Source of the DNA: Aplidium turbinatum | Lineage: Eukaryota; Chordata; Ascidiacea; Aplousobranchia; Polyclinidae | Direction: 5' to 3' | Assembly (NCBI GenBank): GCA_918807975.1 | Contig: OU964931.1 | Coordinates: 7,884,251-7,948,250 of the forward strand | Length of the DNA stretch: 64,000 nt | Part shown: positions 22,807 through 35,116 of the stretch, one piece after another | How the letters are laid out: each line of letters opens with the position of its first letter | Numbering within the stretch: position 1 is the stretch's first letter | Position numbers and translations under genes: made by a program | The notes under the pieces: model-generated | Databases searched by the model: none | What the model saw: only the letters and a program-made list of their open reading frames with translations | Told to the model about the DNA's origin: nothing

Positions 22807-24171
22807 CAGTGCTGTATTCGAGGGTATACGGCGGTATACGCAGTATACTCTCTGCTTTTTTCGAGCAACTATAGTATACCCTCTGGTTTTCCAAAGAGAG
22901 TGCGTATATTATGCTATGTTTACTGATTCTTTATAACTACTAACTAACTACTTAACAGTGATGTACGCGCATACAAAACATATTGACGCCGTCAGCGTAA
23001 ACGCAAACGTTCGAAAAACCATACGCCGTATGCGTCAACGTAACTTGTAAAACAAGTTGGCGGCGTCAGCGTCAGCGCATACACTAGCGTAAACTAATTT
23101 TGTATGCTAGGTGCCAAACATTCACACGGTATAAACCACTCGAAGCAAACAAGTTTTATTTTGAATTTCCACGAAGAAACACAAGCATCTGAAAGTGTTG
23201 GTTCCTATATGTCTTTGCCCATTGAAAACATTATTTCAACTGCAGCGCTGGAAGGTATTGGCGTGTTGTAGCGAAAAAAATACATTAAAAAGTAGGCTAT
23301 GCGTTGACGCTATACGCTAAAAAACCGCGAAAACTTTACGGCGTAGCCTCAAGCGACAACTATCCAAAAAAATGTGGCCGTAAGCGTTAGCGCAAACAAA
23401 AAGTCTACGCCGCAAGTGTGCAGCGTAGAATTTGCGGCGTATACGTACATCCCTGGTTATGGTGGTATGTAATTCATGTTGTTCAGCCCCCATCTTTATG
23501 GAGATGCCTCAACGCGGTGTAGAGGTGAACCCAGGCTGAAAACTAGGCTCTCTCCTGGGGCTAATAGACACACGTAAAAGTCTCCAACGGCATTTTTTTG
23601 GCGGAAGAGGGCAGTGTCTGACAGGCAGGCATCCTGTAAGGCGGGCCTCGATGAACAGAGCACCGGCAGCTCGTTGCAACCAGTTTCCCTGAAGCTGCAC
23701 GTTTCAATATAATTGGACCGCAGTGGACATGGAGCTGGCCAAGAGTGTGTACGTAGCCTTCGCGTAGTCACGGCCACTTTAAAAAACCAAACAAGCGAAT
23801 GGCCTCTGTCTCAATTTGGACTTGGACCAAACAAAGCCCAATGACGATGATATCACGGGTAGGCCTAAAGGGAGCAGGCTTGGTAGAGTTGGAAGCCTCC
23901 TGCCCAGTTTCACACATTGGCGGCGGATCTATGATGATCGTCTCCCAATGAACTGCGGTGACATTGGGTTCCGGTAGCAAGACCCGTGTCCGTGTCTGGG
24001 ATGGCCTATCTAGGATTTCCCGCAGCCACCCCACATGGAGAAGCTCCTAGACAAAGTGGGGTAAACGATGTTTTGGTAGAATAAAGATTAGCATTTTGAA
24101 AGTTGTGTATTATTTATCATTTTGGCAAATCTGACAGTATACCCTGTGCTTTTTTTACGAATACAGCACTG
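22807..24171. mobile_element. Nested hAT, level 3
   Basis: TIRs CAGTGCTGTATTCG and CGAATACAGCACTG with perfect 8-bp duplications ATCATGCG (22799-22806, 24172-24179). It contains another TIR element (22956-23455) and a GC-rich stretch at 23480-24050. Minus-strand frames in that stretch (93 and 88 residues) have no domain I know, so I do not call them genes. Confidence 0.93.
22956..23455. mobile_element. Innermost TIR element, CGTA-rich
   Basis: Ends CAGTGATGTACGCGCATAC and GTATACGTACATCCCTG are imperfect inverted repeats; the interior is full of ACGC/GCGT words. No target-site duplication is visible, so the exact ends are less certain than for its host element. Confidence 0.55.
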
Positions 24172-24784
24172 ATCATGCGACTAGCATATTCCGCTGTTTT
24201 CGCTTTGATTTTGAAATGCGTTCTGACTTTTGACTTTGAACGTAGGGTGACCATGTGATCATATTCATAGTCAAGATGTCTTTCAGATTCTAGCTGCGGT
24301 GTCAAGTACAGTAGCCTACTTTGCTTACTTATTTCGGACGTTTTATTAACTGTTAATAACCGGTACTATTAATGAACTGAGTAGTTGTTTTAGACCTTAT
24401 TTTACACTATATAGTGTAAATATAGCCAAATAATAGCGTTACCAGATAAGAAATAATGTCCTAATTTAAGAAAAGTTTAAAGCTGTTGAAAACAAAAACT
24501 CGCATTTTGGAATTTTTTTTTAGGTCTTGATAAAGATCAAAATCCTAACCTTATTCCTAAGTCTAGCCCTTACCTTAACCCTTACTAACTTTAATCCTAA
24601 CTCTGGCAACCCCTGGTTGTAACCATGGCAACAAGTGGGTAAAAATACCTACTTTGTTAATGTAAAAGTAAGTCGAAATACGGTTAAAATCGGGAAGAAA
24701 ATCACAGTAAAAAATGTGGTAATCTGAGGACAAATGTGGTATAATACAAGTGGTAATCTGGCTTTGTAAAAGTGGAAGCACTGC

Positions 24785-25082
24785 TCTCAATGTAAAAACT
24801 TCGGGAAACTTGTCACTTGTTTAATTTCTTTTGTGTTAAATCGCCATTGTTGCTCTTGCAAGTGTTAATTGTAGGTCTATTTTACAATCGACCAAATAAA
24901 AGTTTTTTTTTTTCGCTGTCTTTTCTAGGTTTGGTGGCTGTGCATTTTTAAGATTATGTTTTTCAAACACTGTTTTATTGATGGATATTTTAAACCTTTT
25001 AGTTTTGTCATCTTTTCCTTTTGTTGGTGCCAAATTCGTGTGTGTACTTTGAAGTTTTCTACATGTTTGCGCCAGCAATGAA
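24785..25082 (-). repeat. Inverted repeat arm, right
   Basis: Inverted partner of 19588-19890, lying in the right arm of the outer hAT. An 80-residue minus-strand frame here is not matched by an open frame in the left arm, so I do not call it coding. It ends beside an (AAT)n run at 25083-25105. Confidence 0.75.
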
Positions 25083-25585
25083 AAAAAATAATAATAATAA
25101 AATAAAATTAAGGACTAAGATTGAACACGCTCTTGAGTTTTCTGACTTATGTGCAATACAGTATCGACTAGTGGGGTTAATGAGGCGTCAACATAGCAAA
25201 GTGGTCCATCGGATATTTGTTCTTTTAAATATGGTCCATGGGCCAAAAAAGGTTCAGAATCACTGGCCTACAGCATCCAGAGTGGGTAAACAAGTAAACG
25301 TGTAAGTTGATAGAATCGAATAGTTTGTATTCAGTTGTTCACAAAACCGTTTGAGGCTATTCGCTCTAGCCTACCGGTTGACTTTTGAAGTGGCTAGCAA
25401 ACTTTAGCACAATTGTTTGTATGTCAATCTATGGCTTAGACATATTCTATATAGGCCTACAAATACACATTCCAATTCTTGGGAAAGAATTGCAAGTCAA
25501 ACAGTTTACAGTAGGCCTACTATTAATACAGTAAAAGTTAATTTATTATTTATTGTAGATCCCCATCGATTAAATTCAATTAAAT

Positions 25586-27114
25586 ATGAATATATTTTTT
25601 GCTGTCATAGTTTTTTTTTGCTTTTGTCAATTGGTTTATCCGCAACAGTGCAGACAGCAAGTTACCACTGTCTGTGATGAGCAAGCTGCAACTCCATTCA
25701 AGGGTGAAAAGGGTGATGTTGGGTTACCTGGAAAAGCCGGAATTGCTGGAATAAAAGGAGCAAAGGGGGAGAAGGGACATACTATGGCAATCGATGCTTT
25801 TGAAGAGGAAATTAGACAAGAACTGAAAGGCAAATTTAATTATAGACGACAGTGTTGTAGATTGTTATAAAAAACATTTAGCCCACTCTTGTCTTAGCTT
25901 CGTAAAATCACGTTGTATGATAGGCTTAGTCATAAGCTATATGTTTGGTTTTGAATCATTTATCCTCGCACTTTTATCCTCGGGACATAGAATACGCCAT
26001 CCAATAAACTCAGATATAATGAAACTCTACTATAACGGTATCAAAACTGATCAAAGGCAAACAAAATCAAGGAAGACCAGCAGAAACATTCATGCGAAGG
26101 GTTTGATCTCTTACAAAACACAGCCAGGAAGAACTGCGACAGTTAGCTATATTAAATTTCTTATTGTTTTAGATTTAGCTCAATGTTCTGGTGGAGTTGT
26201 GGTTGGAAGAATTTGCTACATGTTGCCTTTCAGAGTTGGCTCCAGATTTGACTTTGCACAAGCAGGAGCATTATGTTCTTTCCAGGGAGGTTTATTGGCC
26301 GAAATTCCAACACGAAAAGTGTACGATGCTGTTTTTAACTACGTCAAAACAACGTGGAGTCTCGAATTTGAAGCGCCGACAGCCCTTCATATTGGAATAT
26401 GGTTGGGAATGCGATATCAGGTTAGCATTACGTTGATTTAATTGAAGGATTGTAGACACTTTTATTTTCGAACTGAGAAAGCTTTGCAAGCTTCCTGGTA
26501 GTTTTGCATACTTGTAAAGGCTTTGAACCACTGACGCATGTCCGGTCATCGAGATTGACAGAGTGAAGCTTCTGCTTGTTGTTGAGCAAAAATTCCCGCT
26601 TGTTGTCTTTGAATTAGTCCATCCACTAGATGCCGCTAAATGGAGACCTAAACCAACTGAACTACATGGCGCCTTGACAGCTTAGATATATAACAAAGTT
26701 TGGACTTACTGTAACTTTGTAAACGAAGAAACGGCAAGATCAAGCAAAAATAATCTAAACCCTTGGAGCTTTCTTCGTCTGATCATAACGATTCTTCGGA
26801 TCAACCAATACCAAACAAAGTTTTAATTCGGTAGCTAGCCTACCTTCAATCTACTAAATCTCTTACTTATTACAAAAGTTTGGGATCCTCAGTTGCAAAA
26901 ATTTAACTTGTTTAAAATTTAGGGCGGAAGAGCTATTTTACGGAATGGATCAACAGCTTTTACGTCATGGCATCCTTCTTATCCATTATCAGAGTCACGT
27001 TTTACGAAAATGGGAATCCAAGTGCCAATTCGTCCAAATTTTCCAACTAAAGGAATGTGGAATAGCGGTTCTGCCGCGACTGCTATTCCTCTCTGCGAAT
27101 TTGAGCTTGCATAA
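25586..27114 (+). CDS. Secreted collagen-tailed C-type lectin (collectin-like)
   Basis: Three exons: 25586-25829, 26173-26420 and 26923-27114, giving 227 residues. Residues 1-20 (MNIFFAVIVFFCFCQLVYPQ) are a signal peptide. A short collagen stretch of about eight G-X-Y triplets follows (GEKGDVGLPGKAG...), then a neck and a C-type lectin-like fold with the GIWLGM core, the ALCSF and PLCEFE cysteines and MWNSG. The EPN/QPD sugar-calcium motif is absent and WND reads WNS, so calcium-dependent sugar binding is doubtful. Intron 1 appears to use a GC donor (AAAG|GCAAAT) and TTTTAG acceptor, which joins the frame as ELK-D-LAQC; intron 2 is GT-AG, phase 0, and holds a SINE. Two AATAAA-type signals lie at about 27217-27226. 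Likely an oligomeric innate-immune lectin of body fluid. The exon model is inferred, not tested. Confidence 0.85.
26458..26690 (-). mobile_element. tRNA-derived SINE (family L) in lectin intron 2
   Basis: On the minus strand a tRNA-like head (A-box TAGTTCAGTTGGTTTAGG) leads into a body shared with 27868-28181 and 29606-29803 (TGGATGGA, then TCACTCTGTCAATCTCG). It lies within intron 2 of the lectin gene and is the most diverged of the three copies. Confidence 0.75.
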
Positions 27115-27229
27115 ATAGTAGCCTACAAACGACCAGGCTAATGCGACAATTGAGCAAATGAGCATTGCCTGTGGTGAATTTTAACTGAAATGAGTTGTTA
27201 AAATGAAAAGAACCCAATAAAATAAAATT

Positions 27230-27867
27230 TTGCCATTGAAACATTTGATTGAATTGACTTGTGGTATAGAACTTGAATATGGCAAAGAGAAAGTTTTTCA
27301 TTGAACGAAACTGCAGTGGCCTACTTTTAACCTGACTGTTTTAGAGTGGGGCCTACTGCAGTTTGGAGTATGTGACGGACGTTGGGAGGACAGTCGGGCT
27401 CCCAAAGATATCTTTCCCCCAGCCAATAAAAATATATTTTAAAACCATTACAACATTTTAGTACTATTATAATTCATGTTGAATGATGTTTGCCTCGCCA
27501 AAAGTCGCTTTTGCACCCCTAAAATTTTCTTTGTAGCTAGGCTACGTCACTGGTGTCGGGCATTGAAAAACTTTCTCTCTATCATAAACATTCATTGCAA
27601 ATCAAAAGAAGATTGTGATTTGAAAACTGAATTTTTGTTTTTGTCGAAATCACTTTATACCAGCAGCTGTGTAACGTAATTAATTGCATCAGCAAAACAT
27701 GTTGCCTACCATTGTAAATTTTCTGTGCGTGATTGTAAGTGTAATTTAGTTCATTGTGCTTTTGTGTCTGATCATCACAGTGAAATCAATAGTAGGGCTC
27801 GAAACAAAAATATTTTGAAATCTTCCGCTTCGAGACAAATTTCTTGCCCTGTTTTTGTTTCAAAATA
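27230..27867. other. Downstream of lectin gene, no feature
   Basis: AT-rich sequence after the polyadenylation signals. A 67-residue frame (27476-27679) has no recognisable content. Confidence 0.5.
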
Positions 27868-28181
27868 GGTTTGGTTTGGCTTTGAATCTTTATCCTCTGA
27901 CTGACAAAGGCTTGATAGGTTATTCCTGATAGTGTCGCATAATTGTAGAGGCTCTTGACGCAAGGCCGGTTACCGAGATTGACAGAGTGAAGTTTTCCGA
28001 TTGTTGAAGTGTTGTTGCTGGAGAATTATTCCATCCATTAGGTGCTGCTGAATGGAGACCGGTAATTAGAATGCGTTGCTCAAGCGCACGGCCGCACACC
28101 CCGAGAGTCGAACCAGCGCCGCTTGATGTTGAAGCTTCTTCGTTCACGAAGTCACGCGCTAACCAACTGAGCTATCGGGGC
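27868..28181 (-). mobile_element. tRNA-derived SINE (family L), most complete copy
   Basis: The minus strand starts with a good tRNA-like head at 28181-28096: acceptor CCCCGA/TCGGGG, A-box TAGCTCAGTTGGTTAGCGCG, B-box GGTTCGACTCT, with about 20 extra bases between anticodon arm and T-arm. The body follows and ends in a CAAACC-rich tail. It could be mistaken for a tRNA gene; the insert and attached body argue for a SINE. Confidence 0.85.
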
Positions 28182-28189
28182 GATCGAAA

Positions 28190-29263
28190 TAATTTTCTTA
28201 GTGAAGAATTTCGATTAGTTCCGTTTCGAATGTCAAGAGGTTTCGTTCTGTTATGCATTCGAAACCAGAGAAATAACAATGTCAGAATGCAGAAATCACC
28301 AAAAGTTCAAACATCGAAGTGATCTTGCTTCTTGTTCTTTAACTCCGTTTAGCGCCCAAGAAAAAACTCAAACATTCACAATTTTTCTTCAAAAAGGTGT
28401 GGTACGACCAACACAGAATATTTAGCTATACAATTTGTTGCAAATTTGCAACATTGGGCTATAGAGGGTCAATTAAAAGTAGGCTATATTTTGTTTCATT
28501 TTCTTCACAAATATTCAATCTACTTTCCAAACTTTTTTGTTTTATGTATGCCACATAGGGCGCTACGGGATTAAAACCATGTCCAGCATCTTAAAATGAG
28601 AGTATACAAAATATGCCTATTCGGTGTGCACCAGCAGCGTTGACAGAGGAGTTCAGGGTGTACGTTTGGACCCGGGCCCAGGATGATTTTACGAGCCCGT
28701 TATAACCTTTCCAATGGGATCGGGAACTTGAAGCACCACCGTATGTTCTTTGAATAAAATGCGTTTTTCTCAAAAGTGTCTATTAATTTGGGGTTTCATT
28801 TGTACTGGGCCCAAATTATCCTCTCAACGGCCCTGGGTATGACGGTCCAGAATTTGTCGCATCCCGAAATAACTGGAGTTGACACAACGTTGACTGGTCA
28901 ATTTCATGTAGGCTACTTTAAGGGTGCCGAAACGCGCAATGAAAAAGTGAATTTAGTTGACAATTTTGAATAAAAAATATGCAGTCTAGGCCTACCAAAA
29001 AAATGTTTTATTGAGTAACCAGATGCAATGCAAACCTTTGTACAAACGCACAAAATAACGTCAGTTTGACACCGCTTAAAAGCATGCAGCTGTGTCTTTA
29101 GACACGTTTTATGGCATGCCTGAAGGCAGACACGAAGATTGGCTTCCTTGTCTTCTCGTCCACTTATCATAGCTTCTCAAATAATTAGGCCTACCTAAGA
29201 TTAAGCTTGTTTACGACAAAAAATTCGAGTAAGCTAGGGTGAAGTGTGATGGTAGCCCACCCA
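28190..29263. other. No gene; SINE scrap near its end
   Basis: Mostly unassigned. 29098-29165 matches the body of the small SINE at 31164-31318 (GGCATGCCTGAAGG, then GATTGGCTTCCTTG), without a clear tRNA head. Other short frames here have no domain. Confidence 0.5.
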
Positions 29264-30474
29264 GCCAGCAAGCTGAGGCCAGGTAAAATTCAAGTGGGCA
29301 CTTGGGCTTATGGGCACACCATGTGAGGTATTTATTGGTTACAAATAGGTTAACACAAGCCCATTTTTTCATGTTTGTTTAATTAATTGCCCCAAACCGA
29401 GCCCCATCTCCTTATTTCAACTTTTTTATTATTCTTTTAGTTTGAAAGTAGAAAATATGAGCACTAATGTGGCTTGATTTTGGGCAGTCCAGTTGTGAAA
29501 TCACGCAAACATGGGTGGCAAGTGGGTTGCCCAATATTTAAAAAAAAATGTTTTTAGAAAACAAAAATATTTTCATTGGCTGTATAAAAACAACTTTGTC
29601 AGTGTTGGTTTTGGTTTGGTTAGTTTTGAATCTTTATCCTCGGACTGACAAAGCCTTGATAGGTTATTGCTAGTAGTTTCGCATACTTGTACAGGCTCTT
29701 GACGCAGGGCCGGTTACCTAGATTGGCAGAGTGAAGTTTTCGATTGTTGAAGTGTTGTTGCCGGGATAGGCCTATTATTCCATTCACTAGGTGCCGCTGT
29801 TGTTGTTATAGCCTACTGCCAATAATATTGCAAGGGTTAATGCGAGATCTCATGTGAGTTCAGTATGGGCAGCCCATTTGCACCAAAAAAATTTAGTTTG
29901 AGTTAAATTTCCCACATTAGTTCAGATATGTTTAACATAGATAAATATAGATAACATAAACATAGACATTTTTACACATTTTCTTCTTTCACCTTTCCTT
30001 CAACTACGAAGAAAAGCTACTTTCATTACCTCATTATCCGATCCTTGACATTTGTCACATTAAGAACAGGGAAGCAGCTGACTCGATGACTGATATAGTC
30101 GTTTGCTGCTTCCTGTCTGTTGTGGTACCTAGATGGCTATGGTGCTATTCTATTCATGTTGTGTATAGGCTAATTGTACCGTGCTGTTGTTGCAACAGAC
30201 AAAATAAAAGTTTTCTCTCTCTCTCTGAACCCGAACTGTTTTGGCGTGACGTTCTGTGGCGCATGGTATCAGTCTGAGATCGAGATACCAAAGACATCAG
30301 TTCAACATCGCTTAGAAGCTTTTTTTTCAAACATTTTCAAACTGGGCTGCCCAATTTGATGGAAACTTGAGTCCGCGGACAAATATAACTTGTAGCCAAT
30401 CGGACAGCCCAGATGGGACCCAATATATTGCCCCTTGGGTACCCAGAAGGGCCCCAGTTGTCATTGCTGGCTGG
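29264..30474. mobile_element. MITE with CCCAGCCAGCAA ends
   Basis: The left end CCCAGCCAGCAAGC and right end CATTGCTGGCTGGG are inverted. The interior holds many GGGCAC/GTGGGC words and a SINE copy (29606-29803). No target-site duplication is clear, and the right side abuts the target duplication of the hAT at 30486. Similar in style to 36652-37518. Confidence 0.5.
29606..29803 (-). mobile_element. SINE (family L), headless copy
   Basis: Matches the body of 27868-28181 closely but lacks the tRNA head. It carries a 6-bp TAGGCC-type insertion at about 29766 (GGGATAGGCCTATTATTCC) where the sister copy reads GGAGAATTATTCC. Confidence 0.85.
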
Positions 30475-30485
30475 GTACGCAGCGG

Positions 30486-32155
30486 CAGTGATGGGCATTA
30501 TCGGCGATATATTTTTATCGCTTATCGTTATCGCTTAATTATTTTTTCAGTTATCGTTTATCGTTATCGCCAAAGGCAATATTTGATTATCGTCGATAAT
30601 TAATCGCCGATAAATTTTAAGTGGAAAGACCATGAAAAGTAATATTTTTACTAGCCACCTATAGTTCATGAAACTAAATTAAAACCAGTTCTTCTTCAGT
30701 GCCTGAAGTGTGTGTGCACAGGTCGTTGTCATGGGAGGAGCACGCCCCCTGCAGCGACGGCTCTGACAACACAATAATTTTTAGAGTTGCAAATCGCAAT
30801 GCAATGAAATGCATGCAACAAGTCTCTTGTTGTTTTGCTGCAATCGGCAATCGCGAGTGAGTTTTACAAGTAAATGTAAGCGCACAGGCGGCACAGATTC
30901 CTTTAAAGCGAAGCGAAAGAAATTGGCAAGTGGTTTATGAAAGTGTCGCAATACGAGGCCGCTTTTACATCGGAAACATGGTCTTTCGCGCCACCATCAC
31001 TGAAACAAGTCATTGCAGAATATGATATTGCTTGAAGCATTTGACATGCAGACCGACATCACACTTTTTGCATCTTGTAGTAGTTTTTGCATAACAATAG
31101 GCGCATCGAGTTGCGTGGTAAATTTATGCTAAATACAGTATAACCTTTCTCATTTACCTATGCTGCATAGCCGAGTGGTGAGAGCGCTGGAACGGCAATC
31201 GAAAGGGCAAGACACTTAAAGGCATGCCTGAAGGTAGACATAAAGATTGGCTTCCTTGCCTTCCCGTCCACTTAATCTAAATCTTCAACCACCGGGCGTA
31301 AGCCTGGATACGACGACGATTTACCTATGCGACATAGCCAACGCTCAATCAAATATTTTTATTCCCACTAATAATACAGTGCTTATATTGTAATTCTTAT
31401 CTCAACAACTCAACGTTCTGCCATTGCTTTAATGATGGTGTTCACAAAGAAAACAGAAAAATTTATCTGAAATTATCAGTAAATTACGATAATTATGTTA
31501 TTAAACAAACACGACTAATTTAACAAGCTTGATGGATTTCACAGTATGCACATTTTTACCACCAATAACGCTTAAGATTACTGATAAATTTTCAAGCATT
31601 TTGCGTTTTTTGGAATTTTTTCAATTATTGCCGACTTTGCTGTAAACAGCCCTTTAAGCAGAGAGCAAAATACAAAGTTTGGAATTTTTTATGGTATTTT
31701 CATTTGATTTAATTATTTTGCCTACTGCACGTAAGCGGCAGTGTAACTCAATTGATAAACGCATCCAACTGGTATCTGTAGGTATAATTATAAGCACGGC
31801 GGTTACCTCAGTGGTTTGATTCTGGAACAAGAGGTTGAAGATTCGATACCCACTGCCGCTGTTGCGATTCTATTCATGCATAACTTACAAAAAGTTTTGT
31901 CCCTTTACAGTAGGCTATATTATGTTCGATTTTTCGTCATGTTGATAAAAACAGTTCGTGCTGCATGGGATGGGGCAGCGCTAATCAAGAAAAAAAAAAT
32001 TATTGTTATCGGACATTATCGGCGATAATTTTTCGTTTATTGTTATCGCTTAACTTTTTTTTGAGTTATCGTTTATCGTTATCGCTTTAGGCATTTTTCG
32101 TTTATCGATTATCGTTATCGCTTAACTGAAAAATGAGTCATCGCGCCCAACACTG
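30486..32155. mobile_element. hAT (family I), copy 1
   Basis: Ends CAGTGATGGGCATTATCGG and GCGCCCAACACTG with perfect 8-bp duplications CGCAGCGG (30478-30485, 32156-32163). Subterminal arrays of TTATCG/CGATAA run inward from both ends. No transposase. It carries a small SINE (31164-31318) missing from the second copy at 51762-54980. Confidence 0.95.
31164..31318 (+). mobile_element. Short tRNA-derived SINE
   Basis: A 155-bp insertion flanked by 12-bp duplications ATTTACCTATGC (31152-31163, 31319-31330). The head has ATAGCCGAGTGGTGAGAGCGC, an A-box; the 3' end is a short CGACGACG. The homologous position in the other hAT copy, near 53000, is empty, which defines the ends. Confidence 0.9.
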
Positions 32156-32163
32156 CGCAGCGG

Positions 32164-33367
32164 TGCTTCATATAACTATTGAGAGGTGCTCTATTGGAAA
32201 TACGTTGAGAACCTTTAGTCAGGAAGAAAAGGTCACATAAGATGCAACACAACTAAATGTGAGAGCTATTCAAATCCAGAATAAATTATTTATTTATTAT
32301 TGTAATGATAGGGCTAACAAGATATCGTTTACCGAAATCGATTTAATTATTCATTAAAATCTTGTATTTTTCACTGAGGGTGAATACGATAACTGAAAAT
32401 TAAAAACATCAAGAAAAAGAAACAAAACCGAAATGATTTTAAAAACTTGACTTCATAACAGAGATAAACAGTCATAAGGTGCGAGGAGTGGTTGAATAGC
32501 GAATCGAGAGATAAATCTTTTGAAGCACCATAATTTTGACAAATCAAAAATTCCCAGAGAGAATAAAAAATATAACAATGAGTTTTACATAATGTGAATT
32601 ATTTGCATATGATAAAGAAAGATTTACTTTCCAGAAAATGGTGACAAAGTTTGACTGCTTTTTACATAATTTATGGTTCAGTAAAACTTTTTGTTGACTC
32701 ACGTTTTGTGTTTGACAAGTTATCGTAGGCCCAATTACCAAATTCAAGCTGCATTTTTGTAAAAGTTGGGGTTAAACGGTTTTAGACCTAAAAAATTCAG
32801 TTTAGTTTAAAACTGTTTTTAAAGATGACAGAAGGGTGCAAGAGTTTTATTTTTAAGGATGTGTTTAGTTTTTTGCCAATAAATAGAATAAACTATATTC
32901 ACAATTTCATGATTTTGCCTCTCCTCTGCCTTGCCGTTTCATTCTTATGCATTTCTTTTTTCAATTTTTGTATATGCACCGGTACCGTACTGTAGATCAG
33001 ATCTATTATTTCAATTTATGAAGAACATCAGTCAGTAGGTTACTTGAAAAGGGCTAACATGAGTATGGTGGAAAACGTTCGCAATTTTTAGTTTATTTTC
33101 ATGTTATTATGTTAAATGCCGTCTGGTTGTTAGGTTATATATTCATAATTTCCACCAGTTTTATTGACGTATGCTACGTAGTGCTGGTTTGAGTTACCGG
33201 TAATCACCCTCTACCTATTTTTCCTATTTAGCCTCATTTTCAATTTCAAAGCCATTTAAATTGAATTTTGAATTTCATAAATATGAAGTATCAATTTTAT
33301 TTTAAAATGTTAACAAGGAACATTGGGACAAAAAGCACCATAATTGTTTATCTAATAAAAATCATCA
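32164..33367. other. No gene; one retroelement-like end
   Basis: AT-rich. At 33038-33115 TTGAAAAGGGCTAACATG, then GGAAAACGTTCGC and a GTTAAATGC block match the arms of the foldback at 10465-11371, so this is a relic of that family. A CCGGTACCG-type palindrome is at about 32978. Nothing else recognised. Confidence 0.5.
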
Positions 33368-33984
33368 GTGTCGTGCAGAGTTGGATCAATTACATTAATT
33401 TAGTTCAATTACAATTACTCCCTTGAATGTTTCAATTACATTACAATTACTCAGTGCTAAAAATGTCAAATTACAATTACAATTTCAATAAAGGGATGCC
33501 TTTCGGCATGGCATAGACTACACATACACACTACAGCCATAGTGCAGGCCCTTAGGGGCAAAAATGAGCATCTTTAGGCTAAACGTGTTACACGTTGTTT
33601 TTTTGCATTTTTTTGTAGTTGATGAATCTAACTTCAATTTTAGTGGGTGCCGCAACTTTTTGGGTCACGTAATCACCCCCAAATCGGGGATTTCCCCCAA
33701 ATCAATTTTGAGCTCTTTTCACGCATTTTTATGCAATTAGATACGTTATTTTTTTACATTTGGACTGACTGCCTCTAAAAAATGCACGAGATAAAAATGA
33801 CACAAAATTATGTTATTAATGACGTCATTGTGACGTCATGTATTAATTTTTTGCTTGTTTTTTTCTTATTGTAGTCGCTTGTTTGTTGTTGGTGTTACTT
33901 TTTTGGTTACAATAGTTACCAATGGTTTTTCAACTGATTTGATTAGTGTTGAGTGTCAGTACTAACATATTCAAAATCTTAAGG

Positions 33985-34463
33985 AATCCAACTTCCGGAA
34001 AGTGGTTATTTTCAAGATAGCTTCCAAGATGGCCGCCAAACCATTGAACAAAACAGTAAATTGACCATAACTCGGTCATCATATGTCCAAAACATGTAGT
34101 TTTGGTGTCTATATCTAAGTTTTTATACCCTGTGAAGTCAATGAGACTATTGTCAGAATTGTTGAATTATCTGATAGCCTATAAAATCAATATGGCCATC
34201 CAAGATGGCCGCCAAACCATTAAAATAACATAGTAAATTGACCATAACTAGGTCATCATATGACCAAAACATGTAGTTTTGGTGTCTATATCTAGGTTTT
34301 TATACCCTGTGAAGTCAATGAGACTATTTTCAGAATTGTTGAATTATCTGATAGCCTATAAATTCAATATGGCAAACCAAGATGGCCGCCAAACCATTAA
34401 AATAACAGTAAATTGACCATAACTAGGTTATCATATGACCAAAACGTGTAGTTTTGGTGTCTA
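33985..34463 (+). repeat. Tandem repeat, unit about 175 bp
   Basis: About three units, each holding CAAGATGGCCGCCAAACC, AATTGACCATAACT-GGTCATCATATG, ATGTAGTTTTGGTGTCTATA and TACCCTGTGAAGTCAATGAG. The array continues at 36178-36290 after the pogo-like insertion at 34466-36175. No coding sense. The central word resembles a YY1-type site, but that is only similarity. Confidence 0.85.
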
Positions 34464-35116
34464 TACAGTAGAATTCGCCTATAACGGCACCTCTAGGGGA
34501 TTTGCAAAAACTGACGTTATAGCCGAATTGACGTTATAGACGAACTACCGCAAACTATTCCACAACTGTCTTTTGATTAAAGAAAGAGGTGTATAATCCA
34601 ATCAGGGTTACTGTGTAGCCTACCGGTACCACCAAACTGACAAAAGGCACGCAGAAAATACAGTAAACAAAGAAATTGTTTAAAAAAATAACCTACAGCG
34701 AAAGGTACAGGAAATTTGCGCAATAGGCTACAGCTCGTTACATACAGTAGTAGAGAAGTTCATTGTTTATTAGCGAAAAAGGCATTGATCTTGAGCTGTT
34801 TCGGCTTTGACACGGATTTGACACACCTGTAGACTAGAGTGTAGAGCTGCTTTTTACACGTAATAGTTTTTCACGCGGGAAAAAAAAAGTTAATTAGTTT
34901 ATACAGTACTGCACGTACAACTGTTGCTTTGAGTTGTTTAAAGGTCAGCTGTAGAGCTGCTTTTTACACGTGATAGTTTTTCACGCGGGAAAAAGGTTAA
35001 TCAGTTAAAGTCCCTGCTGAGAACGACGTAGCAAAATAAATGGAAGACATTTTGCAAGCAGCAGCGCTAATTGGATTAAAAGACTGACCGTTCGTGGTGA
35101 AGGTGATGGCTTAAAG

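Larger units (their letters stand above)
21375..24783. mobile_element. Nested hAT, level 2
   Basis: Ends CAGCGCTTCCACTTT and AAAAGTGGAAGCACTG; flanking 8-mers CTCTCAAA (21367-21374) and CTCTCAAT (24784-24791) match at seven of eight bases. The interior is rich in GTGGTAAT repeats and is interrupted by hATs at 21403-22591 and 22807-24171. No coding sequence recognised. Confidence 0.8.
20136..25265. mobile_element. Outer hAT of a four-level nest
   Basis: Left end CAGTGATTCTCAACGTGG with GGTGGACC repeats, right end GGTTCAGAATCACTG; these are hAT-like TIRs. The flanks share GCCTACA but do not give a clean 8-bp duplication. Its own sequence is 20136-21374 and 24784-25265, without readable transposase. 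The rest is younger hATs inserted into it. Confidence 0.65.

Noticed and set aside
23496-24034. GC-rich minus-strand frames suggesting a gene
   Set aside because: They lie inside a nested hAT and show no known domain; GC richness alone lengthens frames.
28096-28181. A functional tRNA gene
   Set aside because: A and B boxes and acceptor are good, but about 20 extra bases and the attached family body make it a SINE head.
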